A DNA stretch of 64,000 nucleotides from Girardinichthys multiradiatus (taxonomy: Eukaryota; Chordata; Actinopteri; Cyprinodontiformes; Goodeidae). Within the stretch, counting starts at the first letter, position 1. Each line of letters starts with the position of its first letter. Of the stretch, positions 25,201 through 37,620 are shown one piece after another. Location: positions 12,075,936-12,139,935 of the forward strand of contig NC_061817.1 in the NCBI RefSeq assembly GCF_021462225.1, in the 5' to 3' direction. The position numbers and the translations under genes are program-made. The notes under the pieces are model-generated. The model had not been told where the DNA came from and did no database searches. It was given only the letters and a program-made list of their open reading frames with translations.

Positions 25201-28200
25201 GAGAAGAAATTCTATTTCATAACATCTCACTGAATAAATTAACCATAAACTCACATTAAAGACTGGATTTTCTACACTCGTCAGTGTGAGATTATGCTAC
25301 TGCAGTAAAAGATGTATTTATTTAAAGGCTTTTTACACATCTTGTGCTTCCATTAAGGAACAAGAATTCACAACAGTCTCAGCCCCTGGATGGTTGGAGA
25401 TGCAAGACATTGTCTTCTCTCTTTATGGTGACACATTCTTGAAATAGAGGTTTCTTAACTCTTGACAATTTCTCCATCAGGCGTCCCGTCAGTTTGATGA
25501 AGAAGGCAGGAAGAAGTTCTTCACGCTGGACATGAACAACATCCTTCTGGAGTTAGTATGATTTAGTCCTTCAGTGTTTGCAGTGAAAAGATGAAACGCT
25601 AAACCCTATCTGTGTCTGTTCGTCAGCATTGAGTTGCAGGTTCAGGAGCAGCCTGCAGAGGTGCGGTCAGCTGTCTACTCTCACCTGGAGGCCTTCGTGC
25701 CCTGCAATAAGGAAGCTCTGCTCAAACGCCTTAAAAAGCTCAGCCTCAATGTGCAGGTGTGTTCCTGTTTCATATGAATGCAACACTTTCTGCATCTTTA
25801 ATTTACATTTTTACTCTGTGTTAAAATCTGCACAAATACAACTAGTTTTATTGGTTATTTTAGTTAAAGTGGTAACAGATTACTGCGTGTGGAGGCCATT
25901 TAGGGAGCTCTCATATTTGAGTATGTGTCTGTAGCTGCTTGCCGTGTGCTATATTTAGCGTAAGTCTGCTGGCCTGGATATGTCCCATGTGACTTCTCAC
26001 ATTGCTTATCTCTGTCGCCCAGGACGACCGACTACGAACGCCCCTTTTGAAGCTGAAACTGGCCGTGTGCAGTGTGATGCCGGAGCAGATCGCTCGTTAC
26101 AACATGGACTGCATTGCCAAAGTGGCAAAGTAAGGAAGCTTTTCCATCTATCTCTTTTATTAATTCAGAAACCACTTAGATTGTTAGTTTTAGCGCTGCT
26201 TGTTGCTGTTCTCATAGGCAGCAGTCTGAGGAAGGAGACAAAAATGGGTCAGAAGACGATGATGAGGAGAAACCCGGGAAGAGGGTGATGGGGCCCCGAA
26301 AAAAGTTCATCTGGGATGACAAACTCAGGTCAGTTTGACTTAGGGCGCACACATATTTACAGTCCTAAAACCTTTTAGTATTTTGTCACATTACAAACTC
26401 AAACTTAGTTTTTTTTTTTTGTATTTTATGTGTTAGACCAACTCCAAGTGATTCATTATCTTAAAGTGGAAAATAAGATATTTTTAACAAATAAAAATGT
26501 AGAAAGGTGTGTCCGGCATTTGAAATCCTCACCCCTCGCTCTGATACCCCTAAATAAAATCTAGTGATCTCAGCATATTTCCAGCCGTTTGTTAGAGATG
26601 ATCTCACAGAGCTCTGTTCAAACTACGATCTGAAAATGGAAAGATTATGCCCCATTTTCTTTACCTTTTATTTAACCAAGAAAAAAACTTCAACAGATTA
26701 AAAAAACACCTTTTAAAACTATGTGTCCAAGTAACTGAGAAATGGCCATCCACGTGGCTCGTCAGGACAGAAAAGATAACTTATCAGAGAAGCAGGACAA
26801 AATCCTTGGTAACTCTGGGTGTGCTGCAGAGAACTAGAAGAATTGGACAACAATTAGTTGTGCACTTCCCTAACTAGCCTCTATGGAAGAGTGGCAAGAA
26901 GAAAGCCATAGTATAAACCAAGTCCTAGTTAAAGGGACACAGAAAACATGTGGAAGAAGGTATTCTGGTCAGATGAGACTTTTTGGCCAACACCTCGAAG
27001 GTAAACCAACCTCACGTCAACTTAAACAAACAATCTTCACTCTGTAGCACGGTAGTGGCAGGATGATGCTGTGACGATGCTTTTCTTTCAGTCAAACCAG
27101 GGAAGTTGGTCAAAGTTGATTGAAGATAGACGTTGCTAAATCACAATGCAGTCCTGTAATGCTCTTGCAAAGTATTGCACCCCACACACGAGGCCGGAAA
27201 ATATACAGAAATGCATTTTTTTCTCTAATGCTTCTTAAGCTCCTTGTTGTGTTTAGAGAATTCTTTGTGTTCTTGTATTTGTAGGTCTTTGCTGTGTAAC
27301 TTGGTGCAGGTGAAGCTGGGCTTCTATGAGCTGGAGTGCAAGAACACGCTGTCTCTGGAAGACTACCTCAAAGCCTTCATGGAGACGGAGGTCAAACCTC
27401 TCTGGCCAAAGGGCTGGATGCAAGCCAGGTGTGTGGGGTGTGCTGGGCTAGCAGAGAATAAGTACTCTCAGGGTCACCTGTCGCGTAACACAGGACAAAC
27501 TTCCTGTATGAGCTGCAGATTTCTTTACGCAAAATAATCCATTAATTCATTGTCCTGCTGTTTTAATTTCTATTTGTAGGATGCTGTTCAAAGAAAGCAT
27601 CATGGCTCACGGTCATCTAACTGGCTTTACGTGAGAGATGCTCTTTGTTTAATCATATTTTTATGCACTCCCAACTTTGTTTTGCTTACTCTGACACACA
27701 CTTTATCGGTTTGCCTTTAGAGCAAAGAAAAAGATGGTTCCAACTCCGAAAGCCAAGCCCAAGGTAAGTCATAAGCAGTTTTCATATCAAATTTTTACTT
27801 GTTTTTACCTGGCCTTGCAAAAGTATTCCTTCCCTTGAACTTTTCCACTTTTGTCACAAACTTAAATGCATTTTATTTTGTTTGCAACCTTTTCAAATCA
27901 GAGCCAGTTTTGCCCTCATTGCTACGAAATATTTACAGTCCTCTGCATATTTATGGAAAACAAAGAAAAATACCTTGCCCACAGCACATAGTTGGCTTCA
28001 AATGACACAAAAGGGCTGGGAAATAATAGCAAAGTGTCATTCTGTTATAAACATTAGCGTTAAAAACATTGCACATTTCTAAATAGTTTGTTCAAGATAA
28101 TTAAGAGTCACGTGTTGTTCTGATGCAAAAACATTCCTTTTTCTTAGAAGTTTGTAACATAAAAAAAAAAAAAGTGACTTAAAGGATCTGTATTTAAGTC

Positions 28201-31200
28201 CCGTCCAGATTATTTGACGTGATTTAAGTTTGTCCAGATGCCACAAAAGAGTGAAATAGCCTTTTACCACACTGCTGAATTGGAGGCAAGGTGTTGTGTT
28301 GTTTCATTTGTTTGGGGTGCGTGGGGGTGGGGGGCACAGGTGATAGAACCCAAATCGGTGAATTTTTGGACTAGAATATCAATAATCCGATAAAGACTGA
28401 CAGGAAAAAAAATCTCGAAAATGTAGTGTGGAAAAGTGAAAAACCCTGCCTCTGTGACAGACCAAAACCAAGTAGTGCATAATTGTTAAGTGAAAGTTAT
28501 GAGAAGTGCAGCTTGCATAGAAGTCGAGGTGGGAGCGTCATGGGGGAGGCTGTTCTCTAGCAGGGACAGGGAAATTGTTTATAGTTGATGGAAAGGTGCA
28601 TAAAGGTAAAAACGGGGGAACAAAGTTGAGACTAGGGTGAAGGTTCAACTTCCCGCAGGAAACAACCCTAAACATACAGCTACAATGGAGTGGTTTAGAT
28701 CACAGCATATTCATGTTAAAGTCCAGACCTAAATCCATTATAAAATCTGTGGTTTGACTTGAAAATTGTGTGTCCACTCTTAAGGCACCCCCATGCAAAC
28801 TATCTGAACTTGAGAAGTTTTGCAAAGAAAATTGGACTAGAATTACATTCTCTATGAAAATGTTAGAGACAAACTGTACATCAAATGGCTTTCAGCTGCA
28901 ATTACAGCAAAAAGAGGTTTTTACAAATTGACTCATGAGGGAGAAATTGCATGTCACTCTCTTCAGCTTTTTATTTGTTAACAGAAAATGTCTAAAATCC
29001 CAACAACATACACTGAAGTTTGTTTTTGTAAGGTTACAAAATGTGAAAAAGTTTAACTGGTAAAAATACTTTTGAAAGGTACATTTCTGACTTTATTAAG
29101 AACAAATTAATTTTTATTTTAGCCTTTTAATATCAACACAAATAAGCAAATGAGTTTTGAAAAAAGCCAAATTTGTTCTTTCAGGAAGTAACGTGGGGTC
29201 AGTGCCCCACACCTACAGCGGTTGTCACACCGTCCCTCGCTGCCCAGGTTGCCAAGCGACCTCCTCAGTCACCGCCAGGAACCATATGCCTGGATTCCCT
29301 CGACGAATCTCCTTCCCTGGATTCCATCTCTCAGGCACTGGCTATCCTTGGCAATGCAGCCAAAGGTTTGGCTCAAGGGGACACTCCGCCATCCCCGGAA
29401 AGACCCAAGACCTCCATGAACCCCCACAGCCTCCATTCCTCGCCACTTCTCCAGCAACAGAAAAAGAACTCTGTCAGTACTCCCAGCTCCAGCACACCTC
29501 ACTACATCTCTACCTCTTCATCGCCCTCCACCTCCCTGTCCCGGCCCACCGCCAACACGTCCTCTCCCCTGACCTCAGTGAGGGTGGAGGGGACAGGGGT
29601 TGTTAAGGGCACGCAACAGCCAAACAGGCACACTGTTTTGAATAGTCAGAGACCTTCAAGTGTGGGTGTAACAAAAGCAAACATGCCCGTCTCAGTTTCT
29701 CCACCTAAACCACGTCCTCCACCAACTGCATCTCCACTAGTGGCCCCTGGACCAAAAGCGGGGGTCTCCATTTCTCCGTCTGGCCTCCTTAAAGGCAGCA
29801 ATAATAAAGCCATTAGTGGAGACACGATCATTATCACTTCAACTCAGTCTCGGCCACATACCCTCACGTCCCCCTCAATCATAGTCAACAAAACCTTTCA
29901 GACATCCCGCCTGCCCCAGACCCCCCAGAACAAACCGCCCACATCCCTCCCACAAACCCCATCTGGAGTTCAACCTCAGCCGCAGTCAAACTTCATCACC
30001 CCTATGCACGCTACTCTCACCAAGTCCGCCCACAGCAGCATCCCACCCATCGTCAAGCTCACTCCCCGGACCCCCAACCCCATCATTTCCCCCACCACCA
30101 CCTCCAGCATCTCTGCCTCAGCCTCCATTTCTCAAAGTCCTCGCTCTCAGGCAGCACCCTCGATACACCAGTACACTCCCAAAACCCCCGCGGGCTTCCG
30201 GCCGCCCTTCTCAGGAGCTTCAGGAGGAGTCGCCAAGTCGGGTCAAGGCAGCTACACTCCTTCGAGCAGCCAAAAGACCCCCAGCGTTATCAGCGCCACC
30301 AACACCAGCCTTATAAACACCTCATCTATGAGCAAACATTCAGGAAGCAGTGCCTCCCCTGCAGCAGCCTCAGTGACCCCAGGCCAGCGTCAGCGGACTG
30401 TGGGTGGGACACCTCAGGGGGCTAAACCAGTCGTGTCTGTTCCATTGTCGTCGGTCTCGTCTCAGCTACCACAGGTGTGTGTTTGGATTATATACGTGTT
30501 AGAAACTCATCTAATAATCCAATACTTCTGGTCAGAAGTCTACAGCCACTGATCCATACAATATTTATTTTGGGGCTTTCACAGTTGTCATCGTAAAGTC
30601 CTGGTATATTTCCTGCTAAATATTTCAGCACTTTTCTTTGGAAACGTGTATTGTTTCTTGCTGTGGACTTTGCTTTTAAGCATAGTCTGCAAATTTTAAC
30701 AGGTTAGGGGTCTGGGCCCTGCAAGAAATTTCACATTGGTCTGCTTTACCCATTTATCCATTTTAGTTTGTGTTTTGGATCATTTTCCTGTTGGAACACC
30801 GAGCTGTGTGCAAATTTTAACTTTATACAAACTGTCTCTGTTAGAAGAACGGAAAGCTGTCAGAACAATGAGGAACAGCTCAGGACCCATCAGGACACAA
30901 ACCAATAATAAAGGGACGACTGTGGCTCAGGTGGTTGGGGTTTGTCCTTTAACTGGTGGGCTGTTGGTTGAAAAACCATTCGTCTCAGCTGTCGTGTTCT
31001 TGGGCAAGATGCTTCTAGCGCCTTGCCTGCTGATGGTGGTCAGAGGGCCCGGTGGCACCGATTATATGGCAGCATCACTTCTGTCAGTCTGCCCCAGGGC
31101 AGCTGTGGCTACAATGTAGCCTACCACCGTCAGTGTGTGAATGGGTGGATGACTGATTTTAGTGTAAAGTGCTATACAAGTGCAGGACATTTACCATTTA

Positions 31201-34083
31201 AACTGGAGGTGGCTGGAACACCAGTGTTTGTGTCCACTGTGAACCCCGTCTAAGGTCATCATAGAGCAAGAAGATGCCAACCAAGAAAGACGCCTCTGCT
31301 CCATAATATAGGGATGTTTTGGTACAAGCGGTGATGGTCCATTTCACAAAGTGGGTAGTAAAGTTAACATGGAGGGCTACCTCCAAATTCTTCAACTTCA
31401 TCTCAGAACAGCATGGTTGAAATTTGGAGACAGCTGGGCGTTCCAAGAGGACAGTGATCCCAAACACAAATCAAGCTGGTTTTTAAATGGACAAAGCAGG
31501 CTAATATTAAGCTTCTGGAAAGGCTGTGACCCCTCCCCATGACTTAAAAGTTAAGTCTGTGTTTTGTGTGTATGAGGAAACAATCAGTGTAAGTTCAAAC
31601 TTGTGCACCCAATTCTTGTTTGAAACATTTTCTTTGATTTTTAAAAACAAATCCTTTAAGAGCCCAAGTTAACATGTCTTTCATACCAATAATGAGTGAA
31701 CGTAAGGTTCTGACCCAAACCATACTTCTCTCCCTATCCAAACATATCAAGTAGCTCCAGCCTTTAAGAGCTTCACGGCTGTTTCTCTGCCCAGGTCTCC
31801 ACGACAGGAAGTACCGGTCTGCTCGGCTCGGCCTCGTCCCTTCCCCTGGGGTTCGGCATGCTGGGGGGCCTGGTGCCCGTGTCCCTGCCGTTCCAGTTCT
31901 CTCCGATGCTAAACCTATCTCAACTGGGCACGGGGGGCTCCAATGTGGCGACCAGCAGCTCAGCAGCCAGTAGCAGCGCAGCATTCTCTACCTTGACCCA
32001 GAGTGAGTGAGAACTCTCTGATTGATTGAGTGAAATCCTCTGAATAACAGGCAGAGTTTTTCTGTTTGTGGGGCAAGCAGGTATATATGTAGCTCTGCTG
32101 CTGTCCAAGTCTTTTGTAGGCCCCGTTTAATGTTGTATGTTGGCATCATTTGTTTAATCACCATGTTTGTCTGAATGTAATTAATGTTTGACTGTTTCAT
32201 TTTGTTCACCTCCCTCATCTTATCTTTCCTCTACTGCTTCTTCCCTACCTGGCTCCCTAATGTCTTGTGTTGCATCCCTTTTTTTCCTCCCTTATCTCTT
32301 CCACTTTTCCTGTTTCGTTGACATTTGTTCCTCCCCTCCTCGTCGCCCTGTCCTGTCTCCTCAGATCTGTATAAGAGTCTCCAGTCAGGGTCTCAGGTTG
32401 CTCTGCCTCCTCACTTGCAGCTCGCTTTCTCAGGTAAAATCTGACCCTCCAAGCCTGCTCCATCTCCTCTCCTCAGCCTTTTCTGTGTAATTGTCTAGTG
32501 TTCTTCGTTTTGGGCTGCCTGGTTCTGTTCTCATGTGTTGGTGGCAGCATGTTTAGTGGAATTATTTTTGCTGTTGTCCTTTCACCTACCACATTTAAGG
32601 CATACCTGACAAAGATGTGAAAAAACTGCATCTAACAATAAAAAAAAATTAGGAAACTCCAACCTTTAATTTGAGCACATTTGTTTTGTATGGACAAAAA
32701 GAATTGGTTCAAACAAAATCACTGGTTGCATAATTAAATGTGCCCTTACAATTTTTTTTTTTAAATAAAAGTGAAGAATAAAAAAGATGCCCAGCATTGA
32801 ACAAGCCAGGTGGGTTTGGCATGAACAAATAATTAAGTATATAAGCAGCCGTGCCCACTGTAAGGTAGAGTGGAGGTTCTGTGATGCTCTGGGCCAGTCT
32901 CGGGAACCTTGATGGGGTGAAATGCCATGATGAATTATTTGGATTACCAAGACATTTAAGAATAAATGTCTGGCAGATTCTACCCAGGGTTCCAAAGCTG
33001 ATTATTTCCCAGGTCTGGATTAGCATGGGAAAAAAAATTATTTCTAGATTTTATTCCATATCCAACTGTCTAAAGGTTGCATCTTTCCTTGCCTTCGTTT
33101 CTCACACTCGATCTTGTCTCTGTCCTTTATAGACTCCTCTGCCTTTTCTTCTGTCCTTGTCCTGTCTTTTATTAGAATTTTCCTTCCATCCTATCATTTG
33201 TTCCTCACTGTCTTTGTCTTTTTCTTGATTCCCTGTGTCCTTCCTTCTTTCCCATGCCCTTTTAATTTCCTTTTTGTCTTCCCTTCCTTCAATTCACTCC
33301 TCCTGTCCCTCCATTCTCTGGTTATATCATCTTTCTTTCCTTCCTTCCTGTCTATCCTTTTGTTGTGTGCTTTTTCCTATATAGCCAGACAGAAATTCAT
33401 GGGGGATTTTTGTCTTTATGCTTTAAATGGGTGAAATTGTGTGATGAGTCAAGAAGTCTTGAATTCCTGCACAAATAACTAGCAGGAACCCTGTCACTAT
33501 TGGCTCTTTCAACAGAATTATGACCCTAGACCTGAATGCTATAGAAAACACCCGGACTCTGGATAATCTAGAGAATGAAGTTGCCGTATGTTTGGTAGAA
33601 GCAAGCAGATTTTTACTTAAAAGTCTCTTTGTATTTCAGAGTTCATTATGCCATGTACTTTAACAAGGTACTCATGGTATTTGAAAGAGAAACTGGCCCA
33701 CAGCATCATAAACCCTCCCCTATACTTTACAGTGATCATAAGGTGTTTTTCCGAAAACATGTTTTAAAAGCTTCAGTTGCATTTAAAAATCATTTATGGG
33801 TACCAAGAAGAGCACTAATGGTAAATAAAAAAAACTTTTCAAATAAAATGTTAGGTTTGGCATACATTTTCTAAATGAGATTATGATACTGCGAGAACAT
33901 TAATTTACTTGAAAGTGTTTGACACCTCTTTACCAGGAGTGCTAATAGCTTTCTCTGTGTCTGACTGTATGCGTCTCATCCTTTTTTTTTTTTTTACTGG
34001 AGGTTCAAGTTTTGTACTTTTCTTCTTCTTCTTCAGACGTCAGTCAGAACCAAGGAGGCGACACTAAGAGGAAGACTCTATGA
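20938..34083 (+). CDS. ubn2: Ubinuclein (HIRA-complex H3.3 chaperone subunit), 17 coding exons
   Basis: Exons 20938-21258, 22966-23094, 23543-23644, 23832-23963, 24087-24193, 24571-25063, 25481-25551, 25627-25756, 26023-26129, 26218-26328, 27285-27428, 27580-27630, 27721-27763, 29185-30474, 31795-32002, 32365-32433 and 34037-34083 sum to 3555 nt (1184 residues). Ubinucleins act in the nucleus with HIRA and CABIN1 to place histone H3.3. The Hpc2-related domain (residues about 150-215) is clear, with [20 protein letters not shown] and [20 protein letters not shown]. The ubinuclein middle domain (about 430-640) includes [11 protein letters not shown] and [19 protein letters not shown]. One 1290-nt exon codes a Ser/Pro/Thr-rich disordered stretch. 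The C-terminal [17 protein letters not shown] favours UBN2 over UBN1. The ATG at 20938 (MAEPRK) matches UBN2; an in-frame GTG lies upstream. Introns carry many Tc1 relics. Confidence 0.92.
22169..22206. repeat. (TA)n followed by poly-T in ubn2 intron 1
   Basis: A TATATA run at about 22170-22195 continues into a run of T. The rest of this 1.7-kb intron (21259-22965) is AT-rich with no recognised element. Confidence 0.8.
24200..24555 (+). repeat. Tc1/mariner relic in ubn2 intron 5
   Basis: The words CAGATGAGACCCAAATTGAA and, near 24345-24385, GCAGAATCATGCTGTGGGGA followed by TACTTTTCTTCAGCGGGGGC are the DETKIEL and [13 protein letters not shown] blocks of a Tc1 transposase. It is only a middle piece and is broken by stops. 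Confidence 0.65.
26355..27200 (+). repeat. Tc1/mariner relic in ubn2 intron 10
   Basis: It begins near 26370 with the family B end-like text TTTTGTCACATTACAAACTC and ends near 27170 with CTTGCAAAGTATTGCACCCC. Internal blocks near 26960-26985 and 27045-27090 correspond to the transposase DET and the GRMML segments. All frames are degraded. Confidence 0.65.
27810..29085 (+). repeat. Tc1/mariner relic in ubn2 intron 13
   Basis: The left end CTTGCAAAAGTATTCCTTCC (27814-) and the right end GGTAAAAATACTTTTGAAAG (about 29060-29080) are the two termini of the family B element. The interior near 28520-28930 retains transposase scraps such as the final LAAI-type text, with many stops. Confidence 0.7.
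30905..31200 (+). mobile_element. tRNA-derived SINE-like repeat in ubn2 intron 14
   Basis: The head TGTGGCTCAGGTGGTTGGGG resembles a tRNA A-box region and the tail ends in AAGTGCAGGACATTTACCAT. The related copy in opposite orientation at 54597-54834 has a clearer B box, GGTTCGATTCC. Here the B box is degraded. The family is common in fish; its exact name is not certain. Confidence 0.55.
31201..31550 (+). repeat. Tc1-like transposase remnant (different family)
   Basis: Reading across frames gives [14 protein letters not shown] near 31440-31485, the second catalytic block of a Tc1 transposase, after a segment like MVHFTKW. No termini are evident and the piece is a relic. Confidence 0.55.
32640..33060 (+). 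repeat. Tc1-like relic in ubn2 intron 16
   Basis: Around 32876-32990 the sequence reads like the [21 protein letters not shown] block of a decayed Tc1 transposase (cited as a region). A second weak piece follows at about 33480-33610. No clear ends remain. Confidence 0.45.
33100..33385. repeat. Pyrimidine-rich low-complexity stretch
   Basis: The + strand is dominated by C and T (TTCCTTCC, CTTTTC words) over about 280 bp, in the last ubn2 intron. It is simple sequence, not coding. Confidence 0.7.
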
Positions 34084-34582
34084 TCCAACTGGATTTGATC
34101 ATTCATGAAAAACGAGAAACCTGGAACAGATCATGCTTAACAAGGGTGTGGAATCGAGTGGGCTTCACCTCATGAAATCAGCTAACACCACAGTTGAATT
34201 ACTTTTTAAAGACTACTTTATAACTCCTTTTTAGAGCTGGCAAATAGTTTGTCAATGTTTACAAAATAGACCTATATCACTGTGGACAGGGAGGTAATGA
34301 ATGAAGTCCGAGGTGAGTGTTGATGTGTGTACATGAAGGTCTGGACCCGTTTCCTGAATGGACTGTGTGCCTTCTGTATGTCCCACTCTGACGCACGGTC
34401 AGTTTGTCTACCTGGTGCTGTTTTTTTTTTTTTTTTTAATCATAATGTAATTATCACTGAAACCTGTAAGAAATGTAAACTGCAAATTGAATTTGAATTT
34501 TTTTTAAAGAGATGTACATGTTTTCAAATGTACTTGAATACTTCGATACTTTTGTTTCTGTATAGAACGTACGCCCACTTTA

Positions 34583-34588
34583 ATTAAA
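34583..34588 (+). terminator. ubn2: Likely poly(A) signal of ubn2
   Basis: ATTAAA, the commonest variant hexamer, lies about 500 bp after the ubn2 stop and is followed by the T-rich TCTTTGATCC and ATGATGG text. It would end the transcript near 34605, about 200 bp from the proposed trir end on the other strand. Confidence 0.5.
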
Positions 34589-34784
34589 ATCTTTGATCCT
34601 TACATGATGGCATCATGGAATATTTTATGCAGGTCTGAAAAGCTGGCTGAGCACACCCAATGTTGTTCATTATGAGCCGTCACGGTGCATTTAGGTACAC
34701 CTAAGTATAAAAATGTATATTTAAATGCTCTAGACAGTTCTTTAAAATAGTAAAAGTTTTTTTCTAAACAAATGTATATTCTTG

Positions 34785-34790
34785 TTTATT
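34785..34790 (-). terminator. trir: Possible poly(A) signal of trir
   Basis: On the minus strand this reads AATAAA, about 790 bp beyond the trir stop. The span between is non-coding and lacks obvious repeats, in keeping with a 3'UTR. Nearer hexamers may also be used. Confidence 0.4.
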
Positions 34791-35577
34791 CTTACTTCAT
34801 GTAAAAATATGAAAGTTCCTAGTCTTGAGTATGGAAGCTTGAGGTTATCTCAAGGTACTTATCACAACAAAACAAGCTCTGACTCATTAGCTCTGCCTAT
34901 TATTATAAAACTAGCATCTACAAAATGTAGTGACTAGACCGTCCAACGCATACCTGTTCCATTTTACAGTTTAGCTTTTAGCACTAAGACCAATACTCCC
35001 AACTAAATATATATACACACACAACTAAATTAAAGCACATTAAATGTTCAATTCCATTTACAAAAACATATATAAAAAATGAGATATTGGCAAAATTAAA
35101 TACTGAAAGATGTAATTTTATAACAGAAGATATTGTTTACCTGGGAAGCAGATAAAATGAGCTTCACATTGTTCCCCTCTAACTTACAACTAGACATGTT
35201 TCTACAGAGATTCATAAGCATAAAAACTGGTTAAAATGTGGACATTTTACAGCCAATTTATCTACAAATACCCAAAGAAGGACGTGAAACAATTGAAATT
35301 TGATTTAATTGAAACCATGGGTAGGCCATCTAATGTGTTTAAGTCATACATGGATTAACACAAATATGACGATGTTTGAAGGCATGTAAATGATACTAAG
35401 ATTCATCGACACCAGAACCAAATAAGACAAAAATAATAAAGAAAAAAGTGTGTCAGCCTAAGCAGTTTGTGAAAGACAGTGAAGGTGACTTCAACTGGCA
35501 GTAAGAGGAGGTCATTAAAGGTTCTCTTCCCTGGAGCTTCTCCTTGGTGGGTTTCTCCCCAAAGCACCGTCCTTCGC

Positions 35578-37055
35578 CTACTTGACCAGAGGTCTGGTTT
35601 TATCGTCGTCGCTGCACTGGTGGGCTTTGTACTTTTTCACTTCGGCCATGTACTTTGACCAAGCATCGCTCTTGCCTGCCTCGGCCTATAGGGAGAAGGC
35701 TTGAGGGTTATTGACCGTATGATGAAAACAAGAGCAATTAAAGATATGATAAACTAGCAACGCACCGATCAGGCTCATCCTTTTCCTATCAGGTCTGACC
35801 TGCCTATTCCTATTTTGACCAAGTTACAGGTAGTAAAAGATTTTCAGCATTAAATTAATTGCAAGATTGTCCTAATTCATAAATCAAATCTGTGTTTCAT
35901 TTTTAATAAATTCAAAAACACATTAAAGAACCTGCTGTTAGCTGATAAGATTCACAGATGGAAAACTGTGATGGTTTCTCAGTTGTGATGCAGACTCCAT
36001 TAGGGGAAAGTGGCAGATCCTGATCTCTGACCTACTGTCAAAATGCACCAATCAGCGCGAGTTCGGATAGATTTTCTTGATTGGCGGATCACATGCTGAA
36101 AAAATACTATCAACCCCCTTAAATGAAATGAAAACTACAAACTACCACAAAGTATCAAGACTTATCTTGATTAATCGAGATAAATTGGGATAATCCTGTA
36201 ATTCCTTTATTTTCCTTTCGAATTTAAAACTACCATCTAAAAAGGTGCAGCATTTTTATTTCTCCATGTGCTGTAGTCCTTAGCTTATACCTCAGACAAA
36301 ACAGGTATGGTCCAGGAATCTCCTGATCGGTGCATTTCTAGCCATGTGACTGTTGCATCCCTAGTTTTAACCCCACTTACCTCTGCGTCCTGTTTCTGCT
36401 TCTTCGCAACCACTCCCGTCTTAAGGAACACACCGCCCCGGCGCTTCCCCACCTGGGTTAGGGGATAGAAGACTGAAACCGTTACAGGGGTCCTTGCAGG
36501 TGGATTGCCAATGAAGGAAACTACACCAGAGCAGAGGGACTACATTTAGCCTCCTGCTGCACCACCAGTGAGAGCATCCCTAGCCTTTACTGTATCATTT
36601 TGTCAGTGAATGGTGTCTAATTATAAACAATGATTTTTTATTTATTTAAATCACTGGAATGTGTGGCAATTATAAATCACATATGGATAAAAATTTCACC
36701 ATGTATTAAATTAAATCCCAGTTTTTCAGCTTGGGTGAGTTGAGCTACTGCTATCTCATCTTACAACTGCTAGACCCCTTACAAAGCTGGTCACAGGAGG
36801 GGCCTTCTTTTCCACTGAGGTGTGTCCTTGCTCGGGGGCTATCGCCTTTCCACCTGTTAGCTGCGCCTCCTTTTTGCTCTTCTCTTCCTCCATCTTCTTC
36901 TTAAAAATTTCCATGAAGCTGCCGTCGTTGGCGAACACATTGGCTACCGCAGGCGCCGCTGCTGCGGGGCTGCTGGAGGGGGACGCCGGATTGGAGTCCT
37001 CGCTGCTGCTTCCGCCGCCAGTCTTGTGTTTGCCGGGGGCTCGTTTAGGATCCAT
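35578..37055 (-). CDS. trir: Telomerase RNA component interacting RNase (TRIR, C19orf43), 3 exons
   Basis: Minus-strand exons 37055-36783, 36452-36381 and 35685-35578 join to 150 residues. TRIR is a small nuclear protein reported to be an exoribonuclease that trims telomerase RNA. The N-terminal third is low-complexity Ser/Ala/Pro-rich and poorly conserved. The conserved part begins at VFANDGSFMEIFKKKMEEEK, continues with SFVGKRRGGVFLKTGVVAKK across the first junction, and ends KYMAEVKKYKAHQCSDDDKT then RPLVK, identical at the C-terminus to human. The start at 37055 (MDPKRAPGK) was chosen because codons upstream (possible ATGs at 37073 and 37103) show no conservation. In human TRIR lies near HOOK2, as here. 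Intron 2 contains a hAT-like repeat. Confidence 0.93.
35755..36340. mobile_element. Non-autonomous hAT-like element in trir intron 2
   Basis: The ends are inverted copies: TAGCAACGCACCGATCAGG at the left and, reversed, TAGAAATGCACCGATCAGG at the right. The terminal GCACCGATCAGG word is familiar from fish hAT-type elements. No transposase is present, and the 8 bases on either side do not match, so any target duplication has decayed. Confidence 0.6.
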
Positions 37056-37620
37056 ATCTCTTGGTGTAACTTTCATAAACAGACACACAGTCCGACGAGT
37101 CAAAGCGAGCGACTCTTACTACTCGGAATGGCTTTGTTTTTCTTTAGCTAGCTTAAAAAAGCTAGCCAACTACCACTTGGAAGCAGGAAAGACGGACATA
37201 AGAATATACTGTTTCAGCTACAAAAAATAAGTAAATTAAGGTCCAAGTGAAATAAAAAAACGTAAATTTTCCGGTGTACAAATGTTACAGTTGGAAAGAA
37301 ACAAAAGCAAACGCAAGCTAGCCTGCTAACGTGGCTAACGTGTTTTTTTAAGGCCTCCCGGTGAGAAACGAACTTCCTTCCACCTTAAACTCCTGTATCG
37401 GAGGTTTCAGCACATTAAAATCTAGTTTTCGATGCGAAATAAGCTTCAAATACAAGCTACATAAAAGATTTATCAACGCTAACTTTTACCACCCATCACT
37501 GTCGATCGGCCATGTTTTTTATTTTCTTTCTAATCGCGCTGGGGCTCTAGCGCCTCCTACTGCGCCGGTGTTGCACCAAATTATGTGATCATTCCACATG
37601 GCGACTCCAGGGGGCGCTGT
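37056..37620 (-). promoter_or_regulatory. trir: trir promoter region
   Basis: Sequence upstream of the trir start is mixed GC with several CpG-containing words up to about 37620 (GCGCTGGGGC, GCGCCGGTG, GGGGCGCTGTCGAG). No TATA box at a fixed distance is evident. The boundaries are inferred. Confidence 0.35.

Noticed and set aside
29157..29606. 149-residue frame overlapping the large ubn2 exon
   Set aside because: It is an alternative frame of the Ser/Pro-rich ubn2 coding exon; the ubn2 frame is conserved and joins in frame on both sides.
36820..37230. 136-residue + strand frame
   Set aside because: It is antisense to trir exon 1, whose minus-strand reading continues into conserved exons.
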